From positions 1 to 7,308 of the forward strand of contig CAAGDG010000127.1 of NCBI GenBank assembly GCA_900768515.1: a stretch of 7,308 nucleotides of DNA, in the 5' to 3' direction. Origin of the DNA: Lentisphaeria bacterium. GTDB lineage: Bacteria > Verrucomicrobiota > Lentisphaeria > Victivallales > Victivallaceae. Below the pieces are notes generated by a model that made no database searches, was not told the DNA's origin, and saw only the letters and a program-made list of their open reading frames with translations. A program made the position numbers and the translations under genes. Of the stretch, positions 4,285 to 7,308 are shown piece by piece. How positions within the stretch are numbered: the stretch's first letter is position 1; every line of letters starts with the position of its first letter.

Positions 4285-7259
4285 CGGACCAGCTCCAGTT
4301 CCCAGAGGCGGGGATAATTCTCCTCCCCGGCGGGAAGACGGAGCGAGATTGTTTCCCCGTTCTTCCGGAACGGCACATCCCCGCCTTCCCATCGGATCGC
4401 CGCGGGAAGCGGTTTCACCGGGAAGGAGACCTCGGCGCCCGGAACGGCGAAGAGCCAGGCCCGTTCTTTTTCAACGACGAAGGAACCGGGCGCGCTTCCC
4501 TGCGCGCAGCTTGCGAGGTCGCCTGCGGTCACGCCGCCGCCGGAAGCGAAAAAGCCGTGCGGCGCGATGGTGAAATCTCCTTCCCGCAGCGGTTCCCGCC
4601 GCAGGTTGGCGACGACCGAGATCGGACCGTAGACCGCCCGGATTACGCCGGTGTCTCCATTGGCGCCCCATTCGTGGGAGAACGCGGAGACGCCCCCCGC
4701 GACGTAGCGGGAGCAGACCGACTTCTGAATCCGGTCAAGCCAGAGCAGCCACTGCCGTTTGGCGGGATCGCGGGGATCGACCCGGCTGACCATGTTGTAG
4801 CCGAGCGCCAGGGTCCAGCTGAGCAGTTCGTCGGACCGGACATCGCCGGCGAGGTCATGGTGCCCCATGAAGGTTTTGTCGTGGGCGATGCCCTCCACCA
4901 GCGGGAAGAGGTTCCAGGTGTTTCGCGGCCAGCGGTTGAGGAAATCCCCCTGCCAGGCCATGAAGTGGCAGAGTCCGCCGGAGAAGCCGCACATCATGAA
5001 TTCCGAATCGATCAGGCCCCACCACCCCTCCTCGGTGCCGAGCGGGACCTTTTCCGCGTCGGACCGGGCCTGCGAGAGAAAGCCTTCGACCACGGCATAA
5101 GGGGTGGGCGCGGCGGGATTGAGGTCGTAACCGCGGATCGCCCCCCTGTCCATGGTGGAGACGCCGCCGCGGACGCCGATCTGGTCCTGGAACAGGATGT
5201 CCGACGGGATGGTTTCGGTGAATTCGCGGACCAGTTTCTCGTTGGCTGCGCGGACCGCCGGATGCCAGACCGTGATCGCCCAGCCGTCGTTGTTCGCGTA
5301 CTGTTCGTGGATGGTTTGTCCATCGAGTTTCCGCTGCAGCGGGGCTTCTCCGGCCGCCAGGAACGTGGGACCGCGCGGATGGTCGCACCACCAGGTGTTG
5401 TTGGTGTAGGGCATGAAGAGCATGCCGCGGCTCCGGATCTCATCGACCAGACTGCGGAATTCCCCGAGTGTGCCGAAATGCCGGTTGGGGGGCAGGTGGT
5501 CCGGATACTCCTTGTCGAATCCGCCTTTCAGGTAGGAGGAGGAGTGTACAATCGACGGAACCGGAAGCAGCGGAAGCACTTCCCTTACGCCGGGGGCGAG
5601 CGAGAGCCGCCAGGATTCCGGATGCCACAGCACCGAGTTCCGGGTTTTTTCAATCAGTTCGGGAGAGCCTTTCTCCTCAGGCTTCCGCGAGATGCCGTTG
5701 TCCTTGGCGAAACAGCGCAGCGACTCCAGGGCGTCGTCGCCGAAGCGGAGCCGCGAGACCGGCGTCTGAATCGTCTCCCCGGGTTTTGTGTAGATGACAA
5801 AGGCGCGGTCGAGGTATCCCCCCTCCGGTTCCCCGCCGATTTCATAAAGGCTCGGCAGGAAGATGGCGGAGCGGTCCTTCCGGGCGGCAAAAGGTTCCCA
5901 GTCGATTGGCTGGACCGCGTAAAGGGCGGCCTGTTTCCCGGCGATGTCGAAGTGGAAGAAGTCCGCGAAGGAGCCTGGGGCGCCCTGCAGTCCGCTGCTG
6001 AGCCATTCGACCGGCTTTGCCTCGTAATAGAAGCAGTAGCCGTGCGATTCGAACCAGTAACCTCCCGCCCGGACGAATTGCCGGATTTGCTCCATGCTTT
6101 CCGGCAGACTCTTTCCGGGAAGCGCGATGCCGTGTTCGGTGTAGGGGTTGAGGATCGCGGCGGTTTCGGGGGAACGGAGCGCCCGCGCCAGCTCTTCCGC
6201 ACAGGTGATGAGGTCGACTTTCATCTTCCGCTTCCGCAGCTCCTGCTGCCAGGCGGAAAGCGGCGGCCGCGCCCAGAGCTCGCCGTTGAGGGCGATCAGG
6301 GCGACCCGGTGCCGTCCGGGTTCGAGTTTTTCTTCCCGCAGGAGTTTGTCAATCATGGAAAGATTCAGTTCCATGATGGTCCGCTCCACCCCGGTGGGCG
6401 GGTTGAAGGCTCCCCAGCGGATAAACGCTCCGCGGCCGCCGAACCGGCTTCCCCCGGCTACGACGTTTCCCTGATCGGTCAGGAGGGCGATCTCGGCCTG
6501 TCCCGCGCCGAAAGGACGGGTCGGCGTGATCCGGAGCGCGCGGAGCTGTTCGAGTTCCGCCTCGTCCAGAAATCGGGACGCGTCATCTCCGACCGTCAGT
6601 TGTCGCGGGTTGCTCTTGTCGCCGAGATTCTGGAATGCGCCCTTGAACAGCGACTCCACCGGGCGGGAATGCTGCGCCTGTGCCTGTTTCCAGTAGGAGT
6701 TCTCCCCTGAGCGCGCACCGGGGGAGAAGAAGGCGCTCCGCAGGATCATACCCGGATTGGTCGCGCCTTTGATGTGGCAGACCACCCCCTTGACCGCTTC
6801 CGGCCGGAAATTCAGCCTTCCGGGAGCGGAAAGGGCGATCGCCGGTTGTTTCCCGGGAGTGATTTCCGCCTGAAAATCGATGAAATCATCATGCGGCGTC
6901 ACGGTCACGTTCACGGCCGCAAGCTCGTGGCGGAAAGAGAAAGTGACCTGTTCCTTCCGCAACAGCATTGTTGCCCGGCCCGCCTGCTTTGCGGAGAGAG
7001 TGGATTGATCGAGAAACTTGATCTTCCACAACCCTTCCCGGGAGTTGTCGAACGTCAGGGACCGTCCGCCGGACCGGATCGATCGGATTGTGCCGTCCGT
7101 CCGGTTCAATTCGACGTCGTAGTTGTTGCCGGAGAGAATGACGCTGCCGCCGGATTGCCGGATTTCCGCCGAGAGAAGTCCGCCCGGCAGAAGCAGCGCG
7201 AAAAGTGCGATTGGAAGAAGAGGTTTCAGTGCCGTCCCATAATTCTTTGAAATCGTCAT
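4281..7259 (-). CDS. Secreted multidomain protein with probable glycosidase-like TIM barrel, family not recognised
   Basis: A 992-residue exported protein. A signal peptide ends near residue 31 (hydrophobic core PLLPIALFALLLPGG, then LLSA). By sequence character there are four parts. Residues 32-310 are beta-rich (NYDVELNRTDGTIRSI), like the sandwich in front of many glycoside hydrolase barrels. Residues 315-450 look like an alpha/beta amidotransferase-like fold (RHRVALIALNG; FVRAGGYWFESHGYCFYYE). Residues 560-850 look like a TIM barrel. Residues 865-992 are beta-rich. Candidate catalytic residues in the barrel are Asp692 (SDILFQDQIG), Glu743/Glu744 (LGTEEGWW) and Asp751/Glu753 (LIDSEF), placed as in clan-D- or GH101-like alpha-glycosidases and DUF6259-type proteins; this is analogy, not proof. 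The ATG at 7259 fits AGGGTGG (7265-7271); the GTG at 7268 lies inside that site. It is first in the unit with the CBM9-like and LacI-family genes. It could be a hydrolase, a lyase, or a binding protein with a dead barrel. Reading frame certain, function open. Confidence 0.8.
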   Translation of the reverse strand: MTISKNYGTALKPLLPIALFALLLPGGLLSAEIRQSGGSVILSGNNYDVELNRTDGTIRSIRSGGRSLTFDNSREGLWKIKFLDQSTLSAKQAGRATMLLRKEQVTFSFRHELAAVNVTVTPHDDFIDFQAEITPGKQPAIALSAPGRLNFRPEAVKGVVCHIKGATNPGMILRSAFFSPGARSGENSYWKQAQAQHSRPVESLFKGAFQNLGDKSNPRQLTVGDDASRFLDEAELEQLRALRITPTRPFGAGQAEIALLTDQGNVVAGGSRFGGRGAFIRWGAFNPPTGVERTIMELNLSMIDKLLREEKLEPGRHRVALIALNGELWARPPLSAWQQELRKRKMKVDLITCAEELARALRSPETAAILNPYTEHGIALPGKSLPESMEQIRQFVRAGGYWFESHGYCFYYEAKPVEWLSSGLQGAPGSFADFFHFDIAGKQAALYAVQPIDWEPFAARKDRSAIFLPSLYEIGGEPEGGYLDRAFVIYTKPGETIQTPVSRLRFGDDALESLRCFAKDNGISRKPEEKGSPELIEKTRNSVLWHPESWRLSLAPGVREVLPLLPVPSIVHSSSYLKGGFDKEYPDHLPPNRHFGTLGEFRSLVDEIRSRGMLFMPYTNNTWWCDHPRGPTFLAAGEAPLQRKLDGQTIHEQYANNDGWAITVWHPAVRAANEKLVREFTETIPSDILFQDQIGVRGGVSTMDRGAIRGYDLNPAAPTPYAVVEGFLSQARSDAEKVPLGTEEGWWGLIDSEFMMCGFSGGLCHFMAWQGDFLNRWPRNTWNLFPLVEGIAHDKTFMGHHDLAGDVRSDELLSWTLALGYNMVSRVDPRDPAKRQWLLWLDRIQKSVCSRYVAGGVSAFSHEWGANGDTGVIRAVYGPISVVANLRREPLREGDFTIAPHGFFASGGGVTAGDLASCAQGSAPGSFVVEKERAWLFAVPGAEVSFPVKPLPAAIRWEGGDVPFRKNGETISLRLPAGEENYPRLWELELVR

Positions 7260-7264
7260 TCTAA

Positions 7265-7271
7265 CCACCCT
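7265..7271 (-). promoter_or_regulatory. Shine-Dalgarno site of the 992-residue protein gene
   Basis: AGGGTGG on the minus strand, 5 nt before the ATG at 7259. The remaining 37 bp to the window edge (7272-7308) are AT-rich and probably belong to the leader or promoter. I see no convincing -35/-10 pair or LacI-type palindrome there, and the sequence stops too soon to judge. Confidence 0.6.
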
Positions 7272-7308
7272 ATTTGAGCCTGAGTTGATTGTTTTTTAAA
7301 ATTACCCA

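Noticed and set aside
3388..4317. A 309-codon plus-strand frame opposite the CBM9-like gene
   Set aside because: Same codon-phase shadow; no recognisable motif, and it would overlap two well-supported genes.
4285..4392. N-terminal extension of the CBM9-like protein to an ATG at 4392
   Set aside because: It would place about 36 polar, Gly/Arg/Pro-rich residues before a good signal peptide and lengthen the overlap with the upstream gene; the ATGA junction at 4281-4284 is a better start.
4557..6710. A 717-codon open frame on the plus strand, opposite the large secreted protein gene
   Set aside because: Its codons lie exactly opposite those of the minus-strand gene. In that phase a stop appears only where the real gene uses TTA, CTA or TCA, which GC-rich genes avoid. 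Its composition (rich in R, G, P, E, V) shows no domain, and the minus-strand frame has a signal peptide and a good ribosome site.
7260..7308. AT-rich sequence at the right edge, possible promoter with short repeats (TTGAGCCTGAGTTGA)
   Set aside because: No convincing -35/-10 pair and no true palindrome; the window ends before the promoter region can be judged.

Overview
The window reads as part of a carbohydrate-use locus from a GC-rich, Gram-negative-like bacterium. The style of the proteins (a long KdgK-type kinase, a LacI-type regulator with a 'VSLALRN' recognition helix, a large secreted TIM-barrel protein and a CBM9-like partner) fits the PVC superphylum, most likely Lentisphaerota (Victivallis-like) or Verrucomicrobiota. 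This placement is inferred from protein style; there is no marker gene in the window.

Layout, left to right. (1) 1-1328, minus strand: a two-gene catabolic operon, kdgK (2-keto-3-deoxygluconate kinase) followed 20 bp later by a KDPG/KDPGal-type aldolase that runs off the left edge. (2) 1329-1424: an AT-rich divergent control region. It holds a perfect 15-bp palindrome, a second copy of its half-site 21 bp away, and a near-consensus sigma70-type promoter for the rightward gene. (3) 1425-2168, plus strand: an IclR/KdgR-type regulator, divergent from kdgK and probably controlling it and itself. (4) 2176-7259, minus strand: three genes transcribed leftwards, in order a 992-residue secreted protein of unrecognised family with a probable glycosidase-like TIM barrel, a 318-residue secreted CBM9-like protein overlapping it by ATGA, and a LacI-family regulator. 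The last is preceded by a 132-bp spacer with a strong hairpin. This unit converges on the iclR gene with only 7 bp between the two stop codons.

Working model (inference). The secreted pair acts on or binds an external glycan, under control of the LacI-family regulator. The right-to-left cytoplasmic module (KdgK plus aldolase) sends 2-keto-3-deoxy sugar acids, typically from uronates, to pyruvate and glyceraldehyde 3-phosphate, under control of the IclR-type regulator. Adjacency suggests the glycan contains uronic acid, but nothing in the secreted proteins proves it.

There is no RNA gene, CRISPR array, insertion sequence or phage signal. Coding density is high and no gene-free stretch exceeds 132 bp. 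The most uncharted item is the 992-residue protein.
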